Part shown: positions 53,206 through 64,000 of the stretch, one piece after another
Numbering within the stretch: the first letter of the stretch is position 1
Layout of the letters: every line of letters starts with the position of its first letter
NCBI GenBank assembly: GCA_949358305.1
Contig: OX442319.1
Location: 5,890,001-5,954,000 of the forward strand
Reading direction: 5' to 3'
Source: Strigamia acuminata
Lineage: Eukaryota; Arthropoda; Chilopoda; Geophilomorpha; Linotaeniidae
Length of the DNA stretch: 64,000 nucleotides
Notes under the pieces: generated by a model
Seen by the model: only the letters and a program-made list of their open reading frames with translations
The model's database searches: none
What the model was told of the DNA's origin: nothing
Program-made: the position numbers and the translations under genes

Positions 53206-54764
53206 TGTGACGGTTATAAAACCGTATTATCCAATGTTCACACTAGATGGCGCTGTTTGTCTAACGCGCGCAGTTTAAACTCGATAAAGTTGCGAGTTAT
53301 ATTAAAGAATTAATATAACGTTGCGAATAAAATATACAGTATTTTATTGGACTAAGCTAAGTATTATTTACTTGAGATATTGATTCTATCGAATCAATAT
53401 CCGGTTTTACTTACCTGTTGAAGATGACCAATCGGACTCTTCGGGACCCAGTTCAATATTAGGTCCGGACTAGTGATCCACGAATCCATCGATTCAGACA
53501 CCTGATTGGCTGTCGCCAATCTGATTGTTCTCTAGAACCATATAAGCTCTGGTTCTCACGAGCTCCCCCCTTGGCTTGAATGAATATTGTTGTATTGCAT
53601 TGTTGTTATCGTATGATCTCACTTTCTCTCACGACACATCGGGCCTCCTCAGCTCTCAATGGATATGTATTATTACTATCGTGTTATTGCTTGTTGTAGG
53701 GCCCATCTGGGAAGGCTAACCTTGTAGACATGTTTCACACATGAAATGGCCCCGTAGTGTTAGCCGGCTGTTCTAAGGGACAGTAGGATTTCATACGGTG
53801 GCGTAGTATATCGCTCATGCACGGGATTGATTAACCTGTTAAACAAATATCAAATTATATGATCGGTGATAGTCGCATCTATCTGCGCGATTCTCCGATC
53901 ATAGGTCAGATGCTCTGCCAGAGCACATATACGGGAAGTCAAACCCGTCAAACAAATACGGGCAAACTGTTTTCCCAGGGTTCCGATGCAGTGCATTGGC
54001 CCTTCCGTTAAGTGGGCAAGACTTGTCCGAGGTCGGTAAAAGCCTTATTCACAGGCGACGCACCGGGTTGGTGGCCCGTGAGCAATTGCATTCATACCTT
54101 GCGCTAAACAAACACTCGGGTATTGGTAATGCCGATCTGGTAGTCCCCCAGGAACTGTTTACCCAGTGGTTGGTACCACTGAAAGCGACTCGTCGCAGAA
54201 AACAAATACCCGGCGCCTGATCACGAGATCTTGTCGTCGTAAGGCATGCTGGCGGATGGAGCTTCAACAACTCCCGCGATGGTTCCCTCGACTGTCGTGA
54301 CTGTCCCCGCCCATAGAATAACAATATAACAATTCATTTGTTATATTACACTAATAATGTTTTGATGATTTGAATACGGAATATTCTAATGAATATTCCC
54401 GACCAAATACGAAGGATTCTTCGTATTAATAGATATCCGAGCTGCGGGACCGAATACGTCTCCGTAGCGCTAACTGTGACGATGCCGCAAAGTCAGCCGC
54501 ACCACTCGAACAGCATCGCCCGGAACCTCAACCAGTGTAGCCGCCGTTACACTTATCCAGAACCCCAACTCCAGTTGTAATGTTAATAAACATGTAAATT
54601 ATATCACACAAAATCGTAAGTTGTTATATTTGATCACATATTCACGTTGTACAGACTTCCGTAGCTTATCTCGGTTAGGTTATTTCTAGTTGTAGAAATG
54701 TCTTGTCTAAACCGATTTATCTCTTGTAATGGCTAATTATTCAGCCAAAAGTAGAATCGTCACA
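53206..54764 (+). repeat. 3' LTR of the 14-kb element
   Basis: 1,559 bp, offset 12,469 from the 5' LTR, with no difference noticed between the two, including the short ORFs they contain. Confidence 0.94.
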
Positions 54765-54915
54765 ATGTTACCACTATGTCGCATCGCAAACAGGTTTATC
54801 AAAATTGAAAATGATTTATTCCGCTTTTAACAAATTTAATGATTTATCTTTTTTATTAATTCATGATCAAACAATATTCTCTAAAAACTGTTAAGTCATG
54901 TGATACAAACACTAC

Positions 54916-54930
54916 ACCGCCCTCTAGTGG
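54916..54930 (-). promoter_or_regulatory. CTCF-consensus site
   Basis: CCACTAGAGGGCGGT on the minus strand fits the animal CTCF core CCASYAGRKGGCRSY at all 15 positions. It is 150 bp right of the 14-kb element and 210 bp left of the EndoG-like gene. Confidence 0.6.
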
Positions 54931-55142
54931 CGATTCATTAAAATACACAATACGTGAGAATAAATATATAAACAAACTAAATACATCAATATAACTTACA
55001 CCCTTGGCTTTGTCACAGTCCATGGACTGTGGCTTTGTTAATACCAATAATGCGCTTGCGTGAACCGATTATTAAAATAAACCAAACGATTTAGAACCTG
55101 CGACATCAAAATTTGAAGTCAATTCAAATTCCATTAAGTTTT

Positions 55143-56235
55143 ATGGCGAACTTTCGATCTTTATGCCTTATTAGCACAGGAATCGGATGTTATTACGCTA
55201 ATCCTTTAGACAAATGGAGAAAAAACGCCTTTAGAGTAAACGCCCAACCAGTCGGTCGTGTCATCACCCAACCGGCCCGACCAGACCTCTCGGCCGACAC
55301 TCCGAACGTTTTTAACCCGGCTCAAAAATCTCCTCTAATGTGTCGTCTCTCTCGGTTCGGACTCCCCGAACGGGACGTGCTTCTTGATTACTATGACTTC
55401 GAAATATCCTACGACAACCTGAACAAAATACCCAACTGGGTTGCCGAGCACTTGACATTCGAGAGCGTTAGCAAGGCGGAATTCAACTGTTACGAGCAGG
55501 ACGATGTGGTCGAAAAGGAAGACCGCATTCACTGTTTCTATCAGTCCACGCCAGAGGACTACAACTCCGCCCACACAGCCTTCAAAAAGGGGTTTCTTGT
55601 GAATGGAAAAAGCCATCAACATGCGGAAAAAAGCTTCCGACACAGCGCTAAGCTCAGCAATGTTGCGCCATTGGTAAATCCTCGATTTAGGAATGATTTC
55701 TCGAGTTTAATTCCGTTTTATTAGTCCGTGTGTTTAGCCCAGAACGCGACTTGGACTGATTTGGAAGCTTTTACAAGATTTTTAACTAAACACTATGCTG
55801 ATGTATACGTCTTTTCTGGTCCTATTTTTGCACCCAAGTAATGAAAACATGGAAACAAAATTCACTCCGGAGTGAAATAGAGTTTTAGTCGACTTATGAA
55901 TGTTATTTTTCAGCGAAAACACAAACTACATGGAATACCAAGTTATTGGAGATGGTCATGTGGCCGTTCCCACTCATTTCTTTAAAATTATCATCGCAAG
56001 ATCGAAGTGTGATCCGAAAAAATTCTCCATCGGTTGTTACGTGGTTCCCAATGACGCGAGCGTTGCGACCCGCCAGATGAACGAATATCGCGTGTCACTG
56101 TTGGACCTCGAGCGCAAAGCTGGATTTAAGCTTTTCGATGAGGATTTTCGTCCGTACAGTGAAGACTTGATGACTGCGGACGAGTTTGTTAAGAACAAGA
56201 TCAAAATGATGGCTGCTATTGGGCTGAGTTTGTAA
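55143..56235 (+). CDS. Endonuclease G-like protein lacking the DRGH catalytic motif
   Basis: Three exons: 55143-55673, 55743-55837 and 55914-56235, about 315 aa. The start is 55143 (TTTTATGGC); upstream there is only a TTG. Family features: an N-terminal hydrophobic/mitochondrial-type leader, LSRFGLPE near residue 70, AKLSNVAP, YADVYVFSGPIFAP and EYQVIGDGHVAVPTHFFKII, all typical of EndoG/EXOG nucleases. Where the family has FDRGH (catalytic His), this protein has FKKGF, and the Mg-binding WNNLE segment reads WTDLE. It should therefore be nuclease-dead while keeping the fold. The acceptor of exon 2 is chosen as CCCAG/AAC to keep frame and leaves a short gap against the family. It may be a pseudoenzyme that regulates an active partner. 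Confidence 0.78.
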
Positions 56236-56482
56236 GAGATGAATCGCAAAATATGATCATTGCTCCTGTACTTGAGAAATTCCATTAAAGATCTTCGTTA
56301 TTTTCTTCTACGTAGTTTATTATTTTAATTTAGCTTTTAAGAAGTCAAACATTTCTTGAACTAGAGGATTTTAGGACTATTTCTATAATAATGATACCAG
56401 TGCCAACTGGTGGCAGTTGGTCACAAGTTCACCATCTTCGTTAATAACAGTATTCAAGTTTTTTATTCACTGAAAAAATAGT

Positions 56483-59080
56483 TTAAACATACTTATAAGC
56501 GTGGGAAAATTTGAAAAAAAAGAGTAAATTGATGGTCATTAAAGCAGGGTAAGATAAATAAGCAAAAAAGCTAAGTTTTGACTGTGTGACAGTCTCAAAG
56601 ACTTGCATCGAACTGCGCCAACAGTAACTGAAACCAATCACTGAACAGTAGAGAATTAAAATCATGCTTTGATATTGACTGGGAGTTTGTGAGTAAAAGA
56701 AATCAATTGACGAGCTAACGAAAAGTAGTTCAGCAAGAGCCACTAAAACGAACTCGGGAATTTGGTACGTGATGCTAATGGCGCCCGGAATAGACGAATT
56801 GAAAATGCTGAGATTGTACGATGATTTCATGACCGGATGTTGAGCAATTAACACGTTGTAAATCACACTTCTTCGTACAATGATTGTCCCAACTGTAGTT
56901 TCATGATCACAATCAGTTGAAGTGCTATTATTCAATTTCCAGCACACAGTATACGAGTTTGGCTGAACATGTTGATATTCTGTAAATCCTATTAAATTCT
57001 GCAAATAAAAATAAAAACCTAAAATTACTGCAAACAATATATTCAATCGGGGTGAAAGTAAAAAAAATGTTTTGCCGGAACTTGTTCGATGCTTTAAAAG
57101 AAATTAATCATAAGTATTTGTAAGTAATATTCTATGTCGGTATCAAAAACTGGTATTTTTTAAGAAAATACTGAATATACCGTCTTTAGTTCGGTATTGG
57201 TACCGGTTTCTTCCGTTTGGGGTCGCTGCAATAGTGACATTTATAACTGCACGTTGAATAGCATTGTTTTTTAAACATAAAAATGCAAAGTTATCGATTT
57301 TTTAACTTAAAAATGTGAGTTGTTCAATTTTTATACGTAAAAACCAGAAATTATTTTTTAATTTTTCAATTTTTCTTTTTTTTACCCGAACGGTGTTCCG
57401 GAAACTTATTTACTATCACCCCTGCATTTAATTTAATTTTGAAATGACCTTCTGCGAGCTTTTTTTGACGCATCTAAAATCATAGAGGTAAGAAAACAAC
57501 CTGTGATAAAACAGAATTTTGCAGTAATCCTTCGATCTTTCACCGAAATAATAAACTAATCGCACAGTGCTAAACGGTTCCGGTGGCAAAACATCAAACT
57601 CCTTTTCCTGAACATAATTCACCCGGAACCCATTGGCACCCAGCACCAGCGCATAACTCGTCAGCCTCGCAGCTTTGAACTCTACCAGACCTTCCACTTT
57701 ATAGAAAACGTGTCTATCGTTCCAATTTGTCTCCACATAATCCGAAATATTCTTCTCTTTGTACTCCAAACCTCGGTACATGTGGGCCGAATAGGGCGAC
57801 ACCAAAACCATCGCATTTTCATCAAACTTCACATCCAAAGTACAAGGCAACGCATTAATCACCAACAAGTTCGTCTTATTGTAACCGGGTGGCGAAGGAA
57901 ACTTCTTCACCACCTCATACGTCACAAACGCATGTGCAATATCAGCCACGACCAAAAACAGACCGGCCAAACCCATTCTTCGCAGCGGAGACAAAGTAAA
58001 TTTACTTTCCGGCATCAGCGGATAAAACACGTACAACTTGAGAAACGTGCCGAGAATTACGATCAAACTAGTCAGAGTGAGCATGTGGTCTTCGTCGACA
58101 GCGAGGCCGTTGATTTTCCCTTCGGTGTACGGAATGATTCTGATCCAACTGGAATTCTTCAGCAGGATCCCGACCCAGAACAACGGCATCACGCACAGAA
58201 ATTTCAACACTTTGAGCACCTGACGGATGTTTTCGGTCATCATGATGCCGTACTTATCGTTGGCGTATCCCAACCAGTGCGCGGGTTTCAGCAAGAAATG
58301 ACGCGTGAGTTTGCAACGAATGGCCCAAGCCGCGCATTGAACGGAATGTACTACAATGTTGGGCTGCTGTTGCTGTTGCAAGTGTTTGTAGCTCGTTGTT
58401 CCCAGTAGGAAAATGACCCAACTTAAGGTAATGAGGCACGCGAAGAAAATGAACTGCGCTTTGTAGCAGAAGGAGTTTTCCACTTCGCAGACGAAAAACA
58501 AGACAGGTCTGAACACAATGAGTGTGAAAGTGGCAATGTGGTAACCACAATACAAGATGGAGAAACTGTTTTCGATGTTTTCTCGTTGGTTCGCGCTCGA
58601 ACTTGTGAAATGCTTCGCAATTGCGGTCAAACACGAAGAGAGAATAAACGAAAAGTTGAGTAGGAGAAACGTGCCGGTTATGTCGAGGGCTATTCGGCTG
58701 CTGGTGCTGTAATCCCCGGTGGTAAACACGAGTAGGACGGTTGAAAGGAGGAATATTGGGAAGACAAAAGCGGGTATCCGTATTGGTTTGAGGTATTTGT
58801 CGGATATCACTAAGAAGATGATCGAGAGTATGACGTTGATGAAGCCTAGTGTGACGTTGAGTATTACGGTCCATTGTTTCTCGTAGAATTGCTGGTTTTC
58901 CACGTAACGTTGTTGTTTGATGAAGGTTTGGGTGTATGCAGTCCAGGATAGGATTAGAGATGCTAATAAATAGATGATGCCTTTTGGGTAGATGACTTTT
59001 TTTTCGTTGGGAGTTTGAACGTTGGGAAAATCGTCAGTTGTTGATGAGATTGGTTCGTCGTTGTTGTCCTTAGGAGTCAT
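56483..59080 (-). CDS. Divergent SLC15 (POT/PTR2)-like transporter
   Basis: Two large exons, 57449-59080 and 56483-56998, about 715 aa. The 3' splice site TTTATTTGCAG/AATTTAATAGG is strong; the donor AAG/GTCATT is my best in-frame choice and weak. Many membrane segments are visible (VIYPKGIIYLLASLILSW, VFPIFLLSTVLLVF, FFACLITLSWVIFLLG, LAGLFLVVADIAHAFV). There is a cytosolic AHWLGYANDKYG segment like KEHWLDWA.EKY of PEPT1/2, a large extracellular domain, and a C-terminal QIPEFVLVALAELLF...DFFYSQTPSQYQSM that matches the POT signature region. The first POT signature (ExxERFxxYG) is missing, reading SLILSWTAYTQTFI, so proton-coupled peptide transport is doubtful. The start is at MTPKDNN; a splice acceptor near 59,219 precedes it. 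Confidence 0.75.
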
Positions 59081-59281
59081 ATTTGTACAAGTTTGGGCCT
59101 TTTTTAGGTCGACAATTGGAATTGATGCTGTCTCAATCTGGTGGCATTTCCGTGAATAACGTAATGTGACTTGTTTCAAATTATCGACACGTGAGAGCGC
59201 CACAGACCCATCGTGTCTAAAAATATACAAAATACAATATTTTTATATTGATTTGGGCAAATATAAAAATTAAAAATATGT

Positions 59282-59744
59282 TGTGACCAGCTGCCCCTGC
59301 GCACGGGTCGCTGCACTGCAACGGCAATGCACTTGGCCCCGTAGGGACAAGAGAGTTGTTCAGCAACCAGCAAGGCGAACGGTCGCATCGCGACCGCCTC
59401 CGAAACTGGCTGCAAAGATAACCCGAGCGTCCAGTTGCGCCACGTCCGTCGGACGTTATCCGTAACTTCGGCGACGTGGCCCAAAAGAAATAACCGACCT
59501 CGTGTGTCATGGCGGCCGATGGCCGCCGTGCCACGTGGTCTGATTAGGGGCGGTTCGAAGGAACCGCCGCCTTGGGAAATACACTATGGGACACTACAAT
59601 CATACTCCTAGACATCCAATAAAGCCATAACTAAACTATATTGTGTCTCCGTGTATTTCGTGGTTAGTTTTATCGTGTGTGTTGCGTCCAGCACCTCCTC
59701 CGTGGCTCTCCCCCGACCACGCGGTATTCGTCCGAACACTCACA
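59282..59744 (+). repeat. LTR of another retroelement
   Basis: 463 bp from TGTGACCAGCTGCC to GAACACTCACA, GC-richer than its surroundings. It has a 20-nt perfect hairpin GGCGGTTCGAAGGAACCGCC (59549-59568), an AATAAA at 59618-59623 and, 4 nt after the end, TGGGCCCGTCCAGGAT as a possible primer site. No second LTR is in the window, so it is either a 5' LTR of a decayed element reaching past 64 kb or a solo LTR with coincidental flank. Confidence 0.55.
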
Positions 59745-62700
59745 ATTGTGGGCCCGTCCAGGATTTTGAATTCTCTTGCGAATACTATTCGATTTACTGA
59801 TTGTGCAAAGCACAATATTAAATGAATTTTTTCTTTTAACTAGAGGGGGAAATTTCCTTGGTCATGATTGTGACAGGGGGTCAGCAGGCGAAACGGCCAC
59901 TAATCGCTGACCATTGGACCCTGATCAGACAAAAATTGGTGGCTGTGCATGTCCAGCTTGCCTGGGTACTGGCAAGCCGGGACTTACTCTAGCCACACTT
60001 TCCAACGGTCTTCTATTCCTTTCTAGCTTAGCCTAAAAAACTGAGTGGTTGGGAGGGGAATATAATTCCAAACCTTCTTTATTATTTCTATTTCTTGGTG
60101 CGCAGCCCAAGTAAAAGTAATGGAACAGTCTGCAGCGTATTCAAACTCGATTAGTGGAGGAGGCGCACTGGTGGCCACCAGCAACCCAATTCCCACGGGG
60201 GAGAAGCGGTCATATTCTAATTGCCACGCTGCAATCGCTGGTTCCATTATGGGCCGGGCGAGGAGGCGATGTTGAACTGAGCCTTGAGTGACACCAAATC
60301 TCTGGGAGGACGTTTAGTCGCTCGGAAGCAGGTTGCTAACTTAGTGGTTGCAGGTGCAAGAACAGCCACGTGCGGTGAGTTGGCGTGTAGTTGGATCCGA
60401 GTAGCAACGAAGTGTCCGCACACATGGGATAACTGTCTGGATTTTTGTGTGGCTGCTAAAGGCGCTCATCCGGGTTCACATCGGTCATAATCCTACCCTG
60501 TCCCGTGTACTGGTTGGAAACAGTTGCAAGTTGGATACAACCTTAGAACTGTGGAAAATTGGGACACGGATAGCGGGGAGAGCTGCCAGAGGTACGGGGA
60601 GACCGATGGTGAAGTGCTCAAATGGCACAGAGAGTTCTTTAGGGCGTAGGAACGATATCTGTGCATTCAGGTAGCTACCAACTTTGAAAAAAGATTGGGA
60701 ATCTAGCCTGTAACTTTTGTTTCTGAATTTTATTCACCTTCATTGGATTTTCAAGTTGTTTCAGCTTGTTTTTCGAGGACTGTGCTCGAACCACAGTCTT
60801 GGGCAATCTCTACAATTTGGAAGTTTGTTTATTTTACGACCTTTTTGTTTTTTCTCTTTATCTTCGATTTTTTTTCCTTATCTATGATTTTCATGGTTCT
60901 TTGTTTTATGACCTGGAGGTAGACAGCACCAAATAGAAGGTGATATGGCCTTAAATTGGCAGCTGAAGGGTGGGCCCCCAAAGCAACTAGGGACAGGAGA
61001 TGCATTTCCTTCTTACTTTAAGTGCAGCTGACTGTTCCACAAAAAACACCATTTCATTGGGATGAACAGACATCTCAGTGTAGGCACGTTTCTGTCGAAA
61101 GGCAGCCTCGTGCAGACTGGAATGAGTCTCCGAAAAGGGTGAGCGGGCGCGTTTGTTGGTCTCTTGGGGCAGAAGAAGAGATTGCAACAATATCCCCGTA
61201 ATGTAAATATCTGCAAAAACCTTCTGCTAAAAATTGGAACTTTTTGAGTGTCTTTTAGATTAAAAAACACCCAGTATTTTGTAATTTTTTATTTCATTTT
61301 CTTATCTTTCTTCCTCTGTTTCTTCTTGCGAGGCAACAAGAATCGGTTTGTCTGCGCGCTAGCGCAGTTTGATTTTGTTATTTGTTGCTAACAAATGATA
61401 AAATTACTGGTTTGAAAATATTCGAAGTTCATGGGACAAGAATTTTTTTTGCGCTTGATTGAGCACAAAGAATTCATGTTGCTTGGAATCAGACCATTTG
61501 ATCTGGTTCTGAACTTCTAGTTCCAAACTGGAAATATACTTTTGTTTTCAGAATGTTGTTTTCCTTCAGAAATGGAGAAAATTCGGCATTTATATTGGTC
61601 AAAGTTTTTATTTTTTGTCAAAAAATCAAGATGGCAACCTGAAAACAATAGAAAAACATGTGGAAATCTCGGAATTTTCGAGAATGTTTGGAATTTTAAA
61701 ATTTCGACATTTCTTGGAACTCTGGGAAATCAATTCTATGAATTAATCCACTTTGTCCATTTTCATTTGCTACGATTCTGCAGTTTGATACATTCAATCA
61801 ATGTCATTCACAAGAACAGGCAAAACCACGTAGAATTCGCCAGCAAGCAGCGTTTTGTACAGACACCTGAGTTAATTACGATTGATTCAGACAATACCAT
61901 ACGTCTCTCGATTTCGTCAGGCGATGGATTCAACAATACGTTCCCTGATCAAACAAACGACGCTGGATCAGTCTATGCTTGAAACCATGTGTCGTATCTC
62001 TGGTTTGAAAATTTCTTAGTTCTACAGACATGATTTCGTGCTTTCTTAAAGCACAAAAGTCATGTTTTTGTGGAATCAGACCATTTTGATCTGGTTCAGA
62101 ACTTCTAGTTCCAAACAAATTTCTATTTGCTTTCAAAAATTGTTGGTTTTCTTCAGAAATGGAGAAATTTTGGCATTTTATCTGGTCGAATTCTTTATTT
62201 TTTTTTATAAAAACCCAAGATGGCGACTAGAAAGCAATGGAAAAACATGTGGTATTCACAGATTTTTCGGGAAAAGTTTGATTTTCAAAAAGATTTCGAA
62301 AATCTGGGAAATCTGGGGATTAATTTCCAGGAAATTAATTCGAATCACGTTACCATGGGAAACATGGGGGGGGAAGTGACATCACTAATCCCTCTCCCAT
62401 GAGTAGCCACACCAAGCAATCTAATGGATTCTAGTTGGTTGTTAATCAATCACCTCTGTCCGTTTTCGCAAACTACGGTCCTGTCTTTGACATTTCCAGT
62501 GACTACCAGTTACAAGGAAGTCCTACAGACACGTGGGATTTTTACCAGCAAGTAAATATTGTATTTTATTATCGTTAAAGAAGTTACAGAGTCAAACTCT
62601 ACAGACTTGAATGAATACACCTAACTTTTGATCGTACGATTGACACTGATTGTTTAAATAAACAATAATATGTCACCAACAAACGTTAAAATAAAGGCCA

Positions 62701-63000
62701 CGTTGTGACCAAAATGGAGCAGCACTCAAGAAACTCATTTTTCCTTTACTCTTTAAAATATATATGTTTAGTAGCAGTGAGCAGAAGAATGCAAAATTTG
62801 CATTCAAGGGTTTTGAATACCGACTCGCAGAAGGAATGACGCTGCCTGCGCCGGATTTCGCTCGCAACTTTGTCATCCTTACAGATGCAAAGTGACGGCG
62901 GGCTCGGAGCTGTCTTTTCTGCAAGTAACAGACCAAGGTGTTTTTGTTGTAAAACCAGTTTGTCTAACAACTAGAATGCTGATTTGGAACATTTAGCTAT
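59745..63000. other. Decayed interior sequence, no gene supported
   Basis: After the LTR, no gag- or RT-like frame is recognisable. 60,000-60,670 is GC-richer with scattered short ORFs and short hairpins such as CTTGCCTGGGTACTGGCAAG. The rest is AT-rich and repetitive. Confidence 0.4.
61490..62330. repeat. Diverged direct duplication, offset about 590 bp
   Basis: Near 61,490-61,760 and 62,080-62,330 the same order of phrases recurs: ATCAGACCATTTGATCTGGT, GAACTTCTAGTTCCAAAC, CTTCAGAAATGGAGAAA, AAACATGTGG. Many differences show an old duplication. No coding. Confidence 0.7.
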
Positions 63001-63029
63001 GGTTTGATAAACTCAGGCCATATGCTGAA

Positions 63030-63541
63030 ATTTCTGAATTTGAAATGGAAAATTTAGTTTTGCTAAAAATCCATCCTTTGAGAAAAATGATTATATCATT
63101 AGCTTCGTCTCGCAAAAACCATTTCAAAGCACCATATATAATCACTAAAGTGACCAATACAAATGCTTATAGTCTTATAAAATCAATGATTTTACAATTA
63201 ATAAGTACATGCAATAGTGTGGAAACTTAAAGAGACTTATTTCTTCTGGAAAGAGAGCTCGATAGCCCATTTTAGATGAGGAAGATGAAGAAGTTCTTGA
63301 AAACCAACCTGTGGACACTGGAACAGCAACAATATTGCCAACTCCAGTGCGACCAACGGAATCTGGTATCGCAACCAAGTTGCCAACACCAGTAAAACCT
63401 TTTGGGAAACCGAAAAGGAAGAAAGCCTTGCTGTTGCCACAAGTGGATTCGCAAAAACCCACGACAGTTCGACCAAAACCAAATTCGGACTCAATTAGAC
63501 CTTCGAGAAATCACATTTTACCGATCCGATATCGTGATTGA
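63030..63541 (+). pseudogene. Decayed retroelement pol C-terminus
   Basis: From about 63,030 the frame reads FEMENLVLLKIHPL, then KAPYIITKVTNTNAYSL, the typical segment after the integrase core in Ty3-type Pol. After a frame break, 63,311-63,541 is Pro/Lys-rich and ends RPSRNHILPIRYRD then a stop, like the tails of such Pol proteins. The upstream RT and integrase are not recognisable in the window. It supports a decayed element lying to the right of the LTR at 59.3 kb. Confidence 0.55.
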
Positions 63542-63649
63542 CCGCTAGGTGACACTTCAAATCGGAAGACCCATTTGGACCAATCACAGACTGTTTACAT
63601 AACATCTGCGGTCCATACGCCAATTAAACGTTCGCAGGACGTCTTCCGG

Positions 63650-63700
63650 TTCTATACTTAAACACCACCATTTGTTGATGAAGTCACTTATTCACTGCGA
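63650..63700 (+). promoter_or_regulatory. Putative promoter of the right-edge ORF
   Basis: TATACTTAAA at about 63,653 is followed about 30-40 bp later by TCACTTATTCACTG, an initiator-like sequence, and the ATG at 63,762. Confidence 0.4.
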
Positions 63701-63761
63701 TCGCCACTGACCAGTTGCGAGGAACTTCTCTGGAAAATCGAAACAAAAGTTTGGAAAAACG

Positions 63762-64000
63762 ATGGAAAATCACCGAAACAACGAATGGGTCCAGTGCCCA
63801 GTTTGCAACGGCTTCGGCTACATCACGCTGTGGAATCTATCGCGAATCCCGTGCATGAACTGCGGCGGAGACGAAATAGTGCTGACGGATCAACCACTCG
63901 AGGAATGGTTCGTCATGTTCATGTCGCTGCCCAGTCAGCCGATTCCACCGCACCACCGACAAATTAACTGGATGCGCGTCCAATCGCGCGCAAAACGCGA
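63762..64000 (+). CDS. Partial zinc-module ORF related to ORF3 (runs off the window)
   Basis: The frame is open from the ATG at 63762 to the window end (79 codons). Residues 12-36 read CPVCNGFGYITLW...CMNCGG, the same layout as ORF3 of the 14-kb element (CPFCVGCG...CPNCRG): CPxC-x-G-x-G, then 15-17 residues, CxNC-x-G. It then has an acidic, Pro-rich stretch and a basic end. It lies about 220 bp after a decayed pol tail, the same relative position as ORF3. No signal peptide. Function unknown; a nucleic-acid-binding zinc protein is inference. Confidence 0.6.
   Translation, partial: MENHRNNEWVQCPVCNGFGYITLWNLSRIPCMNCGGDEIVLTDQPLEEWFVMFMSLPSQPIPPHHRQINWMRVQSRAKR

Larger units (their letters stand above)
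40737..54764 (+). mobile_element. 14-kb Ty3-type LTR retroelement with an extra ORF in the env position
   Basis: 14,028 bp between target duplications ATGT (40733-40736 and 54765-54768). The LTRs are 1,559 bp and begin and end with the inverted TGTGACG / CGTCACA. Contents: tRNA-Gln-type PBS, gag, -1 frameshift signal, pol, an internal polypurine copy, a putative internal promoter and intron, ORF3 and the terminal PPT. The LTRs appear identical and all three frames are open, so the insertion is recent. No env-like membrane protein is present. Confidence 0.95.

Noticed and set aside
61542-61982. 146-codon ORF
   Set aside because: Lies in a diverged direct duplication whose other copy does not keep the frame; no domain.

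Overview
The window is eukaryotic nuclear DNA, AT-rich, with GT-AG introns, polyadenylation signals and animal gene families (Cdc25, EMC6, EndoG-like, SLC15-like, C1q-domain and C2H2 genes). Gene size, short introns and the Ty1/copia and Ty3-type elements fit an arthropod. The C1q-like genes would suit a non-insect hexapod such as a springtail, but the species cannot be fixed from the sequence.

Layout. 0-13 kb: five minus-strand copies (a sixth at 28.4-29.2 kb, and the promoter of another at position 1) of a six-exon gene for a small secreted 8-cysteine protein I do not recognise, with an intronless Cdc25-like gene between copies 1 and 2. DNA transposons sit among them: a TA-flanked element in the promoter of copy 3, and a long-TIR element between copies 4 and 5 that holds a nested MITE and an array of short hairpins. 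13-16 kb: a duplicated module with 31-bp minisatellites and a Harbinger-type transposase fragment. 16.8-19.4 kb: two secreted C1q-domain genes. 20.2-25.0 kb: an apparently intact Ty3-type element (minus strand, 132-bp LTRs, TSD CATAA). 29.9-35.6 kb: EMC6 on the minus strand, whose third intron holds an apparently intact Copia element (211-bp LTRs, TSD TTTGT). 36.2-40.5 kb: a tandem duplication of a C2H2 zinc-finger gene. 40.7-54.8 kb: a 14-kb Ty3-type element with 1,559-bp LTRs. 55.1-56.2 kb: an EndoG-like gene that has lost the DRGH catalytic motif. 56.5-59.1 kb: a divergent SLC15-like transporter. 59.3-64 kb: an LTR, decayed sequence, a retroelement pol tail, and an open ORF running off the window.

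The most interesting object is the 14-kb element. It has a PBS matching tRNA-Gln, a Gag with an Asn-rich prion-like stretch, and a textbook -1 frameshift signal (A AAA AAC, 7-nt spacer, hairpin) abutting the gag stop codon. In the position of env it carries a third ORF with an Arg/Ser-rich head and a CPxC-x-G-x-G...CxxC zinc module but no signal peptide or membrane segment. That ORF begins just after a strong 3' splice site. The ORF at the right edge of the window carries a similar zinc module downstream of a decayed pol tail, so this env-position gene may define a family of elements. The LTRs of both Ty3-type elements also contain a close match to the CTCF consensus.
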